The notes under the pieces: generated by a model
The model's input: the letters and a program-made list of their open reading frames with translations, nothing else
Database searches by the model: none
Told to the model about the DNA's origin: nothing
NCBI GenBank assembly: GCA_016874095.1
Contig: VGVH01000015.1
Coordinates: 1 to 52,396 of the forward strand
Origin: Gammaproteobacteria bacterium
Lineage (GTDB): Bacteria > Pseudomonadota > Gammaproteobacteria > Steroidobacterales > GCA-2729495
Reading direction: 5' to 3'
DNA: 52,396 bases
Shown here: in pieces, positions 1-8,829 of the stretch
Layout: the number at the start of each line of letters is the position of its first letter
Numbering within the stretch: position 1 is the first letter of the stretch
Made by a program: the position numbers and the translations under genes

Positions 1-113
1 CGATCACGCCCATCCCGGTGCCGGGAGCCGTGTGGCTGTTCGTTGGCGCTCTTGGCCTGCTCGGAGCCATCCGCAGGCGAGCCACCTCGCTCAGCTGCCA
101 CGCCAGCGAATAG
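1..113 (+). CDS. C-terminal end of a surface protein with a VPLPA/PEP-CTERM sorting tail (partial)
   Basis: Only the last 36 codons are inside the window, read from base 3 to the TAG at 111-113. They spell a Pro-rich box (ITPIPVPGA), a hydrophobic stretch (VWLFVGALGLLGAI), then an Arg cluster (RRRA) close to the end. This tripartite layout is that of VPLPA-CTERM/PEP-CTERM signals, which exosortase-type transpeptidases recognise when sorting exported proteins, usually in species with an extracellular polysaccharide locus. The rest of the protein lies upstream, so its function cannot be given. It converges on recN across 82 bases with no U-tract terminator that I can see. No exosortase gene is in the window. 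Confidence 0.75.
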   Translation, partial: ITPIPVPGAVWLFVGALGLLGAIRRRATSLSCHASE

Positions 114-195
114 ATTCTCTGACCGCACGCAAGCCCTGAAATGACATGCAGCAACGATGACAGGAGCCTAATCGCCCCAACCTGAGACGAGGCGG

Positions 196-1884
196 TCAAC
201 CCGCGCGCCTGCTGGTGGATTGGCTCAGCATTTCCCGGGCGTGCGCGCGGGCGCGCTCGGTGATCTTCACGCCGCCCAGCATCCGGGCGATTTCCTCCAC
301 GCGCCCGGTTCGGTCCAGGGTGCGTACCCCGGTCTTCGAGCTGCCACTGCCGGCGGTTTTTTCCACCAGACAATGATGGTCCGACAAGCTCGCGACCTGG
401 GGCAGGTGCGTGACGCAGAGGACCTGTCGAGCGGAGGCGAGGCGTTGCAGTGACTGGCCGACAATCTCGGCCACCGCGCCGCCGGTGCCGGCGTCCACTT
501 CGTCGAAGATCAGCGTCGTGGGGCCGCCCGGCGCGAGCGAGGCCAGCCGCAACGCGAGGCTGATTCGTGACAGTTCGCCGCCGGATGCAACCCTGGCGAC
601 AGGGCCTGGTGTTTGCCCGGCATTGGTGCTGACCAGGAATTCGATCTCGTCGGCGCCCTGCGGTCCTGACGCCTCAAGCGATGTGCTGTGTGTGACGGAG
701 ACGCCCAATGCCGCATCGGGCAGGCCCAGCTTGCGCAAGTGGCCGTTGACGGCGGTGGCGAGCGCGCGCCCGGCCTTGACGCGGGCCTTGTGCAGGGCGC
801 TCTGTGCCGAATCCAGCCGGGAGCGCAGTTGCGCGGCCGCTGCCGCCAGCGACTCGATGCGATCCTGGCTGCCGTCGAGCGCAGCGAGTTCGCCATCCAG
901 TTCACCGGCCACGAGCCAGAGCCGGCCGACTTCGCAGCGGTGCTTGCGCGCCAGGGTCTCCACGGCGGCCAGCCGGTTCTCGACTGCCTGCAGCCGGAGC
1001 GGATCGTGCTCGAGCGTCGACAGTCTCCGGCGCAACTGGTCCGCCGCTTCCCGCAGGTGGATGGCCGCTTCCTCGATCTCGGCGGCAGGTCCGACCAGGT
1101 CCACGTCGATCTCTGCCAGGGCGCCGACGATCCGGCTGGTCGCCGACACCGTGGCTTGCGCGCTCACTTCGTCGGCGTCGTAGAGAGCCTCCAGTGCCGT
1201 CGTCACGCCGGCGGCGATGCGGCCCACGTTGGCCAGCACCTGCCGCTCGTTCTCAAGCGATTCGATCTCGCCTTCGGCGAGGCCGAGCGCCTTGAGCTCA
1301 CGGGCCTGGTAACGCAGCAAATCGCGGCGATCGTCGCGGTCACGGCCGGCACGTTGCAATGTCTCGAGCTCGGCAGACACTTCGCGCCAGCACGACCAGG
1401 CATCGGCCGACTCCAACAGCGATGCGGCATGCCCGCCGAACGCATCGAGCAGTTCCCGCTGCGAGGCCTTCCGTACGAGCGACTGGTGTTCATGCTGGCC
1501 GCAGATATCGACGAGCAGCTCGCCCAGTTCCCGCAGCAGCTCCATGGTGGCCGGGCGGTTGTTGATGTAGCCGCGTGAACGGCCCTCGGCGGTGACGACG
1601 CGGCGCAGTTCGCAGTCCGTCCCCTCGTCGAGATCGTGATCGGCAAGCCAGCGTCGCGCCGCGGAGTCGGCCGGCACGCTGAAGCTGGCGCTGACTTCCG
1701 CTTTCGACTCGCCGCTGCGCACGGCGCTGCTGTCGGCGCGCGCGCCGAGCGCCATCGCCAGCGCGTCGACCAGCATCGACTTGCCGGCACCGGTCTCGCC
1801 CGTCAGGGCCGTGAAGCCGGCGCCGAATTCCAGCTCGACTTCCTCGAGCACGGCGAAGTGGCGGGCCGCGAGCCGGGTCAGCAT
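196..1884 (-). CDS. recN: DNA repair protein RecN
   Basis: SMC-like ATPase of double-strand-break repair, cytoplasmic and nucleoid-associated. The 562-residue product (E. coli 553) begins MLTRLAARHF, has Walker A GETGAGKS at residues 29-36, a long Ala/Leu/Arg-rich coiled-coil middle, the ABC signature ASGGELSRISLALRL and Walker B LIFDEVDAGTGG, followed by the conserved VTHLPQVAS. I chose the ATG at 1884 because it overlaps the nadK stop by one base (TGATG) and family homology starts there; the frame stays open to 2208 only inside nadK. It is translationally coupled to nadK, the same pairing as in E. coli. No SOS box was seen next to it, as its promoter is presumably that of nadK. Confidence 0.96.
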   Translation of the reverse strand: MLTRLAARHFAVLEEVELEFGAGFTALTGETGAGKSMLVDALAMALGARADSSAVRSGESKAEVSASFSVPADSAARRWLADHDLDEGTDCELRRVVTAEGRSRGYINNRPATMELLRELGELLVDICGQHEHQSLVRKASQRELLDAFGGHAASLLESADAWSCWREVSAELETLQRAGRDRDDRRDLLRYQARELKALGLAEGEIESLENERQVLANVGRIAAGVTTALEALYDADEVSAQATVSATSRIVGALAEIDVDLVGPAAEIEEAAIHLREAADQLRRRLSTLEHDPLRLQAVENRLAAVETLARKHRCEVGRLWLVAGELDGELAALDGSQDRIESLAAAAAQLRSRLDSAQSALHKARVKAGRALATAVNGHLRKLGLPDAALGVSVTHSTSLEASGPQGADEIEFLVSTNAGQTPGPVARVASGGELSRISLALRLASLAPGGPTTLIFDEVDAGTGGAVAEIVGQSLQRLASARQVLCVTHLPQVASLSDHHCLVEKTAGSGSSKTGVRTLDRTGRVEEIARMLGGVKITERARAHAREMLSQSTSRRAG

Positions 1885-2789
1885 CAGCGTGGCTGGCGGG
1901 TCGTGGCCAGGTGATCCCGGCCCCAGTGCAGCTTCTCGCGCAGGATGCCGAAGTAGTCGTAGCCGCGCGGGTGGATGAGGTCGACGTGCTCCTCGGCAGC
2001 GCGTACCCGCAGGCTGCGCCCCGGCAGCAACTCGCCGGCGACTTCGCCGTCGCAGCTGATTTCCGCCCGCTGCGAGTGACTCTCGCTCAGCATCACGTCG
2101 GTGACGGATGTCGCCGGCACGAGGATGGGGCGCTCGCTGAGCGTGTGCGGGCAGATCGGCACCAGCAGTATCGCGGCGAGGTCCGGCGAGACGATCGGCC
2201 CGCCGCAACTCAGGGAATAGGCGGTGGAGCCCGTTGCCGTGGCTATGATGAACCCGTCGCCGCCGTGGGTGTTGACGTAACGGCCGTCCACGAACGAGCG
2301 TATTTCCAGCATGCGGCCAGGGTCGTGCCGACTGACGACGATATCGTTCAGCGCGAGCCCGCTCACGAGCACCCGCCCGCCCTCGATGATTTCAGCCCGC
2401 AGCAGCATGCGCCGCTCGGTTTCGAATTCCCCGCGCAGGACCTCGTCGATCCTGGCGCGCATGTCGGCGGGGCCGATATCAGCCAGGAAGCCCAACCGGC
2501 CACGGTTGATGCCGAGCAGGGGAACGCCGCTGCCCGCGGCCCGGCGCGCGGCATAGAGCATGCTGCCGTCGCCGCCAACCACGATCATCAGCTGCGAGCG
2601 GCGCGCAAGTTCCCGCTCCGCTACACGTTCCACCTGGTTGCCGACACGGGCCGGATCCATTTCCTCGGCGGCGATGACACGCCGGCCCCGTTCAGCCAGG
2701 TGAGCGGCGAGCGTCTGCAGGGACTCGATCACGCGCGGGTCCGCGGGGTTCCCTGTCAGCGCTATGGTATCGAACCGGGATGATGGCAC
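1884..2789 (-). CDS. nadK: NAD kinase
   Basis: ATP-dependent phosphorylation of NAD to NADP, in the cytoplasm. The 301-residue protein (E. coli 292) has the GGDGS nucleotide-binding motif at residues 72-76, INRGRLGFLAD, the catalytic-region LNDIVVSRHDPGRM, and GDGFIIATATGSTAYSLS, all diagnostic of the family. The start is GTG at 2789, preceded on the minus strand by a good Shine-Dalgarno (CGGAG) 6 bases away. It is the first gene of a two-gene nadK-recN unit divergent from hrcA. Synteny with a heat-shock gene next door is common in gammaproteobacteria, where grpE is adjacent. Confidence 0.96.
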   Translation of the reverse strand: MPSSRFDTIALTGNPADPRVIESLQTLAAHLAERGRRVIAAEEMDPARVGNQVERVAERELARRSQLMIVVGGDGSMLYAARRAAGSGVPLLGINRGRLGFLADIGPADMRARIDEVLRGEFETERRMLLRAEIIEGGRVLVSGLALNDIVVSRHDPGRMLEIRSFVDGRYVNTHGGDGFIIATATGSTAYSLSCGGPIVSPDLAAILLVPICPHTLSERPILVPATSVTDVMLSESHSQRAEISCDGEVAGELLPGRSLRVRAAEEHVDLIHPRGYDYFGILREKLHWGRDHLATTRQPR

Positions 2790-2843
2790 TGCTCGCTCCG
2801 CGCGGTGATCGGGCTGCCGGCTGGCGGGCAGCGGCTCCGGGCA

Positions 2844-2873
2844 ACATTACCGGTCTACTCAGCGCCGCGGCAA
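2844..2873 (-). promoter_or_regulatory. Possible nadK-recN promoter
   Basis: On the minus strand TTGCCG (2873-2868) is followed after 18 bases by TAATGT (2849-2844), about 54 bases upstream of the nadK GTG. The match to sigma-70 is moderate and rests on inspection only. Confidence 0.35.
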
Positions 2874-2914
2874 GCCGCCGGTTGCGCGGTGCATTTTGCG
2901 CCTCCGGGCCCGCC

Positions 2915-2944
2915 TTGACACCCTTGGAATCCGGTTGATAGCTT
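2915..2944 (+). promoter_or_regulatory. Possible sigma-70 promoter of hrcA
   Basis: A perfect -35 TTGACA (2915-2920) is followed after 18 bases by TAGCTT (2939-2944), which keeps the T-A---T core of a -10. The hrcA ATG is 43 bases further on. No CIRCE inverted repeat (TTAGCACTC-N9-GAGTGCTAA) and no sigma-32 CCCCAT box is present in 2790-2986. Confidence 0.45.
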
Positions 2945-2986
2945 GCGAAATGTCGGCTTTCCCGGCCGGCAACTGCTACCCAAGTT

Positions 2987-4042
2987 ATGACCGACCACAG
3001 CAACAGCGGACCCGGCGACCGCTCCGGCCACATCCTCAAGGCGCTGGTCGCCCAGTACATCCGCGACGGGCAGCCCGTGGGGTCCCGCACGCTGGCGCGG
3101 GCGAGCGGCTTGAATCTCAGCCCGGCCACGATCCGCAATGTCATGGCGGACCTCGAGGAACTCGGCTTCGTGGCAGCGCCGCACACCTCTGCAGGGCGTG
3201 TGCCGACCGCCAAGGGTTACCGATTTTTCGTCGACACGCTGGTGAAGCTCCAGCCTCTTGCCGCCAACGAGATCAACCGCTTGCAGTCCCAGTTTGCCGC
3301 GGATGCGGTTGCCGACTCCAAGAACATCGCGGAAGTGGCGTCTGCGGCGCTGTCGGCCCTGACGCAGATGGCCGGCGTGGTGACGCTGCCGCGCCAGCGC
3401 CAGGTGACGTTGCGGCAGATCGAGTTCCTGCCACTGTCGAACCAGCGCGTGCTCGTCATCCTGGTGGTGAATGACCGCGAGGTGCAGAACCGCATCATCA
3501 ACGTCGACCGGCCCTTCGCCGAGAGCGAATTGCGCCAGGCCGCGAATTTCCTGAACGACAAGTTCGTTGGACAGGACATCCGTGCGGTGCGGTCGCGGAT
3601 ACTGGGCGAGCTGCAGGCCACGCGCGAGTCGATGAACCGGCTGATGGTGGACGTGATCGCCGTCGCCGAGCGTGCGCTCGATGTCTCGGCAGTGCGCTCG
3701 GAGTTCGTCGTCAGCGGCGAGACCCGGCTCATGGAGTTCCAGGAGCTCTCCAACGTCGAAAAACTGCGCCAGCTGTTCGAGGCGTTCAACGCCCAGCGGG
3801 AAATCCTCCACCTTCTCGATCGCAGCATTGCCGCCCACGGCGTGCAGATATTCATCGGCGAGGAATCGGGCTATCGCATCCTGGACGACCTGAGCATCGT
3901 CACCGCGCCCTACCGCATCGACGACGACATCGTCGGGGTGCTCGGGGTCATCGGGCCCACCCGCATGGCCTACGAGCGGGTGATCCCCATCGTCGATATA
4001 ACGGCCCGCCTCGTCGGCGCGGCCTTGAATTCGAACCAATAA
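2987..4042 (+). CDS. hrcA: Heat-inducible transcription repressor HrcA
   Basis: Repressor that binds CIRCE operators of chaperone operons and needs GroE for activity. The 351-residue product has an N-terminal winged helix (about residues 12-80; SPATIRNVMADLEELG and SAGRVPTAKGYRFFVD are family hallmarks), a central dimerisation/GAF-like region, and the C-terminal IGEESG motif and VTAPYRIDDDIVGVLGVIGPTR stretch, shown here only as landmarks. It heads the hrcA-grpE-dnaK-dnaJ cluster. The ATG lacks a strong Shine-Dalgarno. The absence of a CIRCE site in front of its own gene suggests that its main target (probably groESL) lies elsewhere; that is inference. Confidence 0.96.
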   Translation: MTDHSNSGPGDRSGHILKALVAQYIRDGQPVGSRTLARASGLNLSPATIRNVMADLEELGFVAAPHTSAGRVPTAKGYRFFVDTLVKLQPLAANEINRLQSQFAADAVADSKNIAEVASAALSALTQMAGVVTLPRQRQVTLRQIEFLPLSNQRVLVILVVNDREVQNRIINVDRPFAESELRQAANFLNDKFVGQDIRAVRSRILGELQATRESMNRLMVDVIAVAERALDVSAVRSEFVVSGETRLMEFQELSNVEKLRQLFEAFNAQREILHLLDRSIAAHGVQIFIGEESGYRILDDLSIVTAPYRIDDDIVGVLGVIGPTRMAYERVIPIVDITARLVGAALNSNQ

Positions 4043-4051
4043 TCCCCATAG
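4024..4051 (+). promoter_or_regulatory. Sigma-32-like heat-shock promoter for grpE
   Basis: CTTGAAT (4024-4030), 13 bases, then CCCCATAG (4044-4051), against the sigma-32 consensus CTTGAAA-N13/14-CCCCATNT. The element overlaps the last codons and stop of hrcA and lies about 60 bases ahead of the grpE ATG. A closely similar element precedes dnaK, which raises confidence. Confidence 0.6.
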
Positions 4052-4109
4052 TGCGCCCCGGTGGCTGGGTTCCGGGCGTCCGGGACGGCGAAGCCGCCCG
4101 GAGGAATCC

Positions 4110-4688
4110 ATGACCGATCAACAGCCCGCGGCCGACACCGATACGCCGCCGCCCGTGGACCCGGTGCCCGAACCCGGTGCCGGGCCGCAGCCTTCCGCGC
4201 TCGAGACGGCGGAGACAGCGGCCCAGGAGAACTGGAGCAAGTACCTGCGCGCCGCAGCGGAACTCGACAACGTCCGCAAGCGCGCCGCACGGGATGTCGA
4301 GCAGGCCCGCAAGTTCGCCGTCGAGCGTTTCGCGACCGACCTCCTGCCGGTCCTGGACAGCCTCGAGAAAGGGCTGGAGTCCGGCAGCGCGGCGTCTGCC
4401 CAGTCCCTACTGGACGGCAAGGAAGCGACCCTGCGCCTGCTGCTCTCGACGCTCGATAAATTCGGCATCGAGGCCGTCAAGGCTGACGGCCAGCCGTTCG
4501 ATCCGCAGCTGCACGAGGCCCTCAGCATGGTCAGCGTGGTGGGCGTGACACCCGGGTCGGTGCTCAAGGTCGTGCAGCAGGGGTACGTACTGAACGGGCG
4601 GCTGCTGCGGCCGGCGCGTGTCGTCGTCGCGGCGCAAGCGCCAGGCGGGGCTCCGGGCGACGCCCCGGCGCCGGACCAGCCCGGTTGA
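4110..4688 (+). CDS. grpE: Nucleotide exchange factor GrpE
   Basis: Releases ADP from DnaK and acts as a thermosensor of the chaperone cycle. The 192-residue product (E. coli 197) has an acidic, Pro-rich N-terminal tail (about 1-40), a long helix with the hallmark LRAAAELDNVRKRAARDVE (about 50-70), and a C-terminal beta domain ending in VLKVVQQGYVLNGRLLRPARV. An excellent GGAGGA Shine-Dalgarno lies 5 bases before the ATG. The gene follows hrcA by 67 bases and has its own heat-shock promoter candidate, so it can be transcribed independently of hrcA. Confidence 0.97.
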   Translation: MTDQQPAADTDTPPPVDPVPEPGAGPQPSALETAETAAQENWSKYLRAAAELDNVRKRAARDVEQARKFAVERFATDLLPVLDSLEKGLESGSAASAQSLLDGKEATLRLLLSTLDKFGIEAVKADGQPFDPQLHEALSMVSVVGVTPGSVLKVVQQGYVLNGRLLRPARVVVAAQAPGGAPGDAPAPDQPG

Positions 4689-4712
4689 ATAACCGCGGAA
4701 TAGTCCCCATCA
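4684..4712 (+). promoter_or_regulatory. Sigma-32-like heat-shock promoter for dnaK-dnaJ
   Basis: GTTGAAT (4684-4690), 14 bases, then CCCCATCA (4705-4712). It overlaps the grpE stop codon and mirrors the element on the hrcA stop: both share TTGAAT and AATARTCCCCAT. The dnaK ATG follows 67 bases later. Confidence 0.6.
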
Positions 4713-4779
4713 AACCGGGCATGGGCTGGCGCACAGCGCGCCGGCAGAACTGAAATTCGCTTAGCGACTGGAGATCATC

Positions 4780-6693
4780 ATGGGCAGAGTCATCGGCATA
4801 GACCTCGGCACGACCAATTCCTGCGTTGCCCTCATGGAGGGCAAGGCACCGAAGGTCATCGAGAACAGCGAGGGCGACCGCACGACCCCGTCGATCATCG
4901 CCTTTACCAAAGACGGTGAGGTCCTGGTCGGGCAGCCGGCCAAGCGCCAGGCGGTCACGAATCCGGCGAGCACCCTGTTTGCGGTCAAGCGCCTCATCGG
5001 CCGCCGCTTCGAGGACGAGGTGGTATCCCGAGACATGGGAATGGTGCCCTACAAGATCGTCAAAGCCGACAACGGCGATGCCTGGGTCGATGCTGCGGGC
5101 AAGCGGATGGCGCCGCCGGAGGTTTCCGCGCGCGTGCTGATGAAGATGAAGAAGACGGCCGAGGATTACCTCGGTGAGCCGGTCACCGAAGCCGTCATCA
5201 CCGTGCCGGCGTATTTCAACGATTCGCAGCGCCAGGCGACCAAGGATGCGGGCCGCATCGCCGGACTCGAGGTCAAGCGCATCATCAACGAGCCGACGGC
5301 TGCGGCGCTTGCCTACGGGCTGGACAAGCAGCGTGGCGATCGCAAGATCGCCGTCTACGACCTTGGTGGCGGTACGTTCGACGTATCGATCATCGAGATC
5401 GCGGAGATTGACGGCGAGCACCAGTTCGAGGTGCTTGCGACGAATGGCGACACCTTCCTCGGTGGCGAGGACTTCGACGCCCGCATCATTTCCTATCTGG
5501 CGGGGGAGTTCCAGAAGGAGAGCGGCATCGACATCCGCAAGGACCCGCTCGCGATGCAGCGCCTCAAGGAAGCCGCGGAGAAAGCCAAGATCGAGCTGTC
5601 GTCCCAGCAGCAGACCGAAGTCAACCTGCCCTACATCACGGCTGATGCCAGCGGGCCGAAGCACCTGAACATCCGCCTGACGCGGGCCAAGCTCGAGTCC
5701 CTGGTGGACGAACTGATTGCGCGCACGATCGAGCCCTGCCGTATCGCGCTGGCCGATGCCGGGCTGAAGATCAGCGAAGTGGAAGACGTCATCCTGGTCG
5801 GCGGGCAGACCCGCATGCCCAAGGTGCAGGAGGCGGTGAAGAACTTCTTCGATCGCGAGCCGCGCAAGGACGTCAATCCCGACGAGGCCGTGGCGATCGG
5901 TGCCGCGATCCAGGCCGGTGTGCTGTCGGGCGAGGTCAAGGACGTACTGCTGCTCGACGTCACGCCGCTGTCGCTCGGCATCGAGACGCTGGGCGGCATC
6001 ATGACCAAGCTGATCGAGAAGAACACGACGATCCCGACCAAGGCGACACAGGTCTTCTCGACGGCCGATGACAGCCAGACGGCCGTGACCATCCACGTGC
6101 TGCAGGGTGAGCGCCAGCGTGCCGGCGACAACAAGTCGCTCGGCCGGTTCGATCTGAGCGAGATCCCGCCGGCGCCGCGCGGCATGCCGCAGATCGAGGT
6201 GACGTTCGACATCGACGCCAACGGCATCCTGCACGTCTCGGCCAAGGACAAGGCGACGGGGCGCGAGCAGAAGATCGTCATCAAGGCATCGAGCGGGCTG
6301 TCGGAGGACGAGATCAAGCGCATGGTCTCGGATGCCGAGGCCCACGCAGAGGATGATCGGCTGTTCCGCGAGCTGGTCGAGACCCGCAACCGGGCTGACG
6401 GTCTCCTGCACGCGACGGAGAAGTCATTGGCGGATCTGGGCGACAAGGTCGATGCTGCCGAGCGCGCCGCTGTCGAGTCGGCACTGGCCGATCTGCGCAC
6501 TGCCCTCAAGGGCGATGACAAGGCGGTCATCGACCGCAAGGCCGAGGCATTGGCCAAGGCAGCGTCGGGTGTCGTCCAGGCGGCAGCCGGCCAGAAGGCG
6601 GGCCCGGCGCCGGGTAGTGCAGGCGGTGGAGATGACTCGGGCGTCGTCGATGCCGAGTTCGAGGAGGTCAAGGATCCGAAGAACAAGGGATGA
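4780..6693 (+). CDS. dnaK: Chaperone DnaK (Hsp70)
   Basis: ATP-driven protein-folding chaperone working with DnaJ and GrpE in the cytoplasm. The 637-residue protein (E. coli 638) contains the three Hsp70 signatures: [11 protein letters not shown] near residue 6, [16 protein letters not shown] near 195 and [16 protein letters not shown] near 340. The interdomain linker (VLLLDVTP, about 388), the beta-sandwich substrate domain, the helical lid and the C-terminal tail [11 protein letters not shown] follow, the last close to the usual EEVD-like bacterial ending. Shine-Dalgarno GGAGA precedes the ATG. It overlaps dnaJ by four bases (ATGA), implying translational coupling. Confidence 0.98.
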   Translation: MGRVIGIDLGTTNSCVALMEGKAPKVIENSEGDRTTPSIIAFTKDGEVLVGQPAKRQAVTNPASTLFAVKRLIGRRFEDEVVSRDMGMVPYKIVKADNGDAWVDAAGKRMAPPEVSARVLMKMKKTAEDYLGEPVTEAVITVPAYFNDSQRQATKDAGRIAGLEVKRIINEPTAAALAYGLDKQRGDRKIAVYDLGGGTFDVSIIEIAEIDGEHQFEVLATNGDTFLGGEDFDARIISYLAGEFQKESGIDIRKDPLAMQRLKEAAEKAKIELSSQQQTEVNLPYITADASGPKHLNIRLTRAKLESLVDELIARTIEPCRIALADAGLKISEVEDVILVGGQTRMPKVQEAVKNFFDREPRKDVNPDEAVAIGAAIQAGVLSGEVKDVLLLDVTPLSLGIETLGGIMTKLIEKNTTIPTKATQVFSTADDSQTAVTIHVLQGERQRAGDNKSLGRFDLSEIPPAPRGMPQIEVTFDIDANGILHVSAKDKATGREQKIVIKASSGLSEDEIKRMVSDAEAHAEDDRLFRELVETRNRADGLLHATEKSLADLGDKVDAAERAAVESALADLRTALKGDDKAVIDRKAEALAKAASGVVQAAAGQKAGPAPGSAGGGDDSGVVDAEFEEVKDPKNKG

Positions 6694-7826
6694 GCAAGCG
6701 CGACTACTACGAGGTGATGGGCCTTGCGAAGGGCGCGTCCGCGGACGAGCTCAAGAAGTCCTATCGCCGGCTGGCCATGAAATACCACCCGGATCGCAAT
6801 CCGGGGGACGCCGCTGCCGAGGCCAGCTTCAAGGAAACCAAGGAGGCCTACGAAGTCCTCAGCGACGAGCGCAAGCGCGCGATCTACGACCAGTACGGCC
6901 ACGCCGGCCTGGACCCGACAGCCGGTGCCGGCCGAGCGGCCGGCTTCGGCGGGGCCGACGGCCTGGGCGACATCTTCGGGGATGTGTTCGGCGACATTTT
7001 CGGCGGCGGCCGGCGCAGCCGCAGTGGTGTCTATCGCGGTGCCGATCTTCGCTATGAGATGGCGCTGGACCTGGAGCAGGCGGTCTTCGGGGCGAGTGTC
7101 AATGTCTCGATCCCCGCGCTGCGAACCTGCGAGCCCTGCAAGGGTTCGGGCGCCGCTCCGGGCAGCGGTACCACCAGCTGCCGTCGCTGCGGCGGCAGCG
7201 GAAACCTGCGGGTCAGCCAGGGATTCTTCTCGATCCAGCAGACCTGCAGCAGCTGCGGTGGCAGCGGGCAGACCATCGAGAAACCCTGCAGCAGCTGCCA
7301 GGGACGTGGTCGAGTCCAGGAAACGCGCACCCTGTCGGTCAAGGTGCCTGCGGGCGTCGATGATGGCGACCGCATCCGCCTGTCCGGTGAGGGCGAGGCC
7401 GGACAGAACGGTGGCCCGCCCGGCGACCTCTACGTGGAGATCCGCGTCCGGCCGCACGATATCTTCGAGCGCAATGGCGCGGACCTCTCCTGCGTGGTGC
7501 CGGTCAGTTTCGCCACCGCCGCGCTCGGTGGCAGCATCGAGATCCCGACCCTCGATGGCGAAGTCACCCTGAAGATACCGGCGGAGACCCAGCCCGGAAA
7601 GGTTTTCCGCCTGCGCGGCAAAGGTGTGACACCCGTGCGCAGCAGCAGCGTTGGCGATCTGTATTGCCGTATCGACGTTGAAGTCCCCGTTCACCTGACG
7701 CCCGAGCAGAAGCGGCTGCTGAAGGCATTCAACGACTCCCTGTCCGTGGACGGTGGCGATCATCGACCCCGGTCGGACTCCTGGCGTGACGGTGTGCGGC
7801 GGTTTTTCAGCGCCATGAATTCCTGA
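6690..7826 (+). CDS. dnaJ: Co-chaperone DnaJ (Hsp40)
   Basis: Delivers unfolded substrates to DnaK and stimulates its ATPase. The 378-residue product has the J domain (residues 1-70, HPD at 33-35), a Gly/Phe-rich linker (about 75-115, with [12 protein letters not shown]), four CxxCxGxG zinc-binding repeats ([32 protein letters not shown]), and the C-terminal client-binding and dimerisation domains. All eight zinc cysteines are present, so it is a complete class A Hsp40. It is the last chaperone gene of the operon; dapB begins 21 bases later with no terminator visible, so read-through is likely. Confidence 0.98.
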   Translation: MSKRDYYEVMGLAKGASADELKKSYRRLAMKYHPDRNPGDAAAEASFKETKEAYEVLSDERKRAIYDQYGHAGLDPTAGAGRAAGFGGADGLGDIFGDVFGDIFGGGRRSRSGVYRGADLRYEMALDLEQAVFGASVNVSIPALRTCEPCKGSGAAPGSGTTSCRRCGGSGNLRVSQGFFSIQQTCSSCGGSGQTIEKPCSSCQGRGRVQETRTLSVKVPAGVDDGDRIRLSGEGEAGQNGGPPGDLYVEIRVRPHDIFERNGADLSCVVPVSFATAALGGSIEIPTLDGEVTLKIPAETQPGKVFRLRGKGVTPVRSSSVGDLYCRIDVEVPVHLTPEQKRLLKAFNDSLSVDGGDHRPRSDSWRDGVRRFFSAMNS

Positions 7827-7847
7827 GATGATGTCAACGGCACCCGC

Positions 7848-8699
7848 ATGGGCCAGCGACTGGGACGGGGCGGAGCATTGCGTGTAGCGGTACTCGGGGC
7901 GACAGGGCGCATGGGCACGGCGATCATCCGGCTCATTGCGGCCAGCACAGATTGCCAGTTGACGGGCGCGGCCACCGAGCCCGGTCACGCGCAACTGGGC
8001 AACGACGCCGGTGCGGTGGCCGGTGCCGGACGTCTCGAGGTTGCGCTCGGATCCCAGCCGGAAGTCGCCACAGCCGACTGCGATGTGGCCATCGATTTCT
8101 CCGCTGCTGTCGCGTTCGACTCGACCATCGGCGCCTGCCTCGACAGCCGCTGTGGTCTGGTGCTGGGAACGACCGGGCTGGCAGAGGTTGCGTACCTGCG
8201 CCTGCGCGAGGCGGCGCGGGAAATTCCGATCGTCTACGGCCGCAACATGAGCGTCGGCGTGCTCGTGTTCACCGAACTGGCGTGCACGGCTGCGCGCCTG
8301 CTCGGGCCCGAAGCGGACATCGAGATCGTCGAGACCCACCATCGCCACAAGGCAGACGCTCCATCCGGCACCGCGCTGCAGGTCGGCGAGGCGGTTGCCG
8401 AAGCACTGGGCGGGCGCCTGGGCGACCTTGCTGTTTTCGATCGTTTCTCCTCCAGCGGGCCGCGCAGGCACGGCTCGATCGGCTTTTCGTCGATTCGTGC
8501 CGGCAGCGTCGTGGGCGATCACGACATCCACTTCGCCACTGACGAGGAAGTCCTGACGCTCCGCCATCGTGCGCTGGACCGGGCCACATTTGCGCGGGGT
8601 GCCTTGCGGGCAGCGCGTTGGCTGGCGGGCCGGAAACCCGGGCTTTATTCGATGGCCGACGTGCTTGGCCTCGAGCCACGGGACCGCCTGCCCGGCTGA
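7848..8699 (+). CDS. dapB: 4-hydroxy-tetrahydrodipicolinate reductase
   Basis: NAD(P)H-dependent step of the diaminopimelate/lysine pathway, supplying peptidoglycan and lysine. The 283-residue protein (E. coli 273) has the dinucleotide-binding GATGRMG, the LVLGTTGL loop, RNMSVGV, and the catalytic signature [15 protein letters not shown]. The start is uncertain: the ATG at 7848 has no clear Shine-Dalgarno, while a TTG at 7878 is nearer the usual N-terminus but has GGAG only two bases before it. I kept the ATG. It lies between dnaJ and carA, a frequent arrangement in gammaproteobacteria. Confidence 0.95.
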   Translation: MGQRLGRGGALRVAVLGATGRMGTAIIRLIAASTDCQLTGAATEPGHAQLGNDAGAVAGAGRLEVALGSQPEVATADCDVAIDFSAAVAFDSTIGACLDSRCGLVLGTTGLAEVAYLRLREAAREIPIVYGRNMSVGVLVFTELACTAARLLGPEADIEIVETHHRHKADAPSGTALQVGEAVAEALGGRLGDLAVFDRFSSSGPRRHGSIGFSSIRAGSVVGDHDIHFATDEEVLTLRHRALDRATFARGALRAARWLAGRKPGLYSMADVLGLEPRDRLPG

Positions 8700-8722
8700 T
8701 GGTGTCCGTCGCGCGCGTCGAT

Positions 8723-8728
8723 TAGAAT
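8723..8728 (+). promoter_or_regulatory. Possible -10 element of the carAB promoter
   Basis: TAGAAT at 8723-8728, in the 130-base gap after dapB, is close to the sigma-70 -10 consensus. No convincing -35 hexamer sits 16-18 bases upstream, so if real it probably depends on an activator, or is weak. I saw no clear arginine operator. Confidence 0.3.
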
Positions 8729-8829
8729 GCGCCCGGTTCCAACCCAAAGAACGAACTGGCGCAAGGGCTCCCGGCCTGGAACCTGACGCCAGCCGTGTTC
8801 ATGCGCCGGAAATTCGTGAGGAAACCTTC

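Noticed and set aside
1885-2208. N-terminal extension of recN
   Set aside because: The open frame continues upstream to 2208 but this is inside nadK and out of frame with it; family homology begins at the ATG at 1884, which overlaps the nadK stop.
5631-8747. 1038-residue open frame antisense to dnaK-dnaJ-dapB
   Set aside because: Lies opposite three complete conserved genes. Long antisense frames over dnaK in GC-rich genomes are a known artefact of codon bias; the translation is low-complexity with no recognisable domain.
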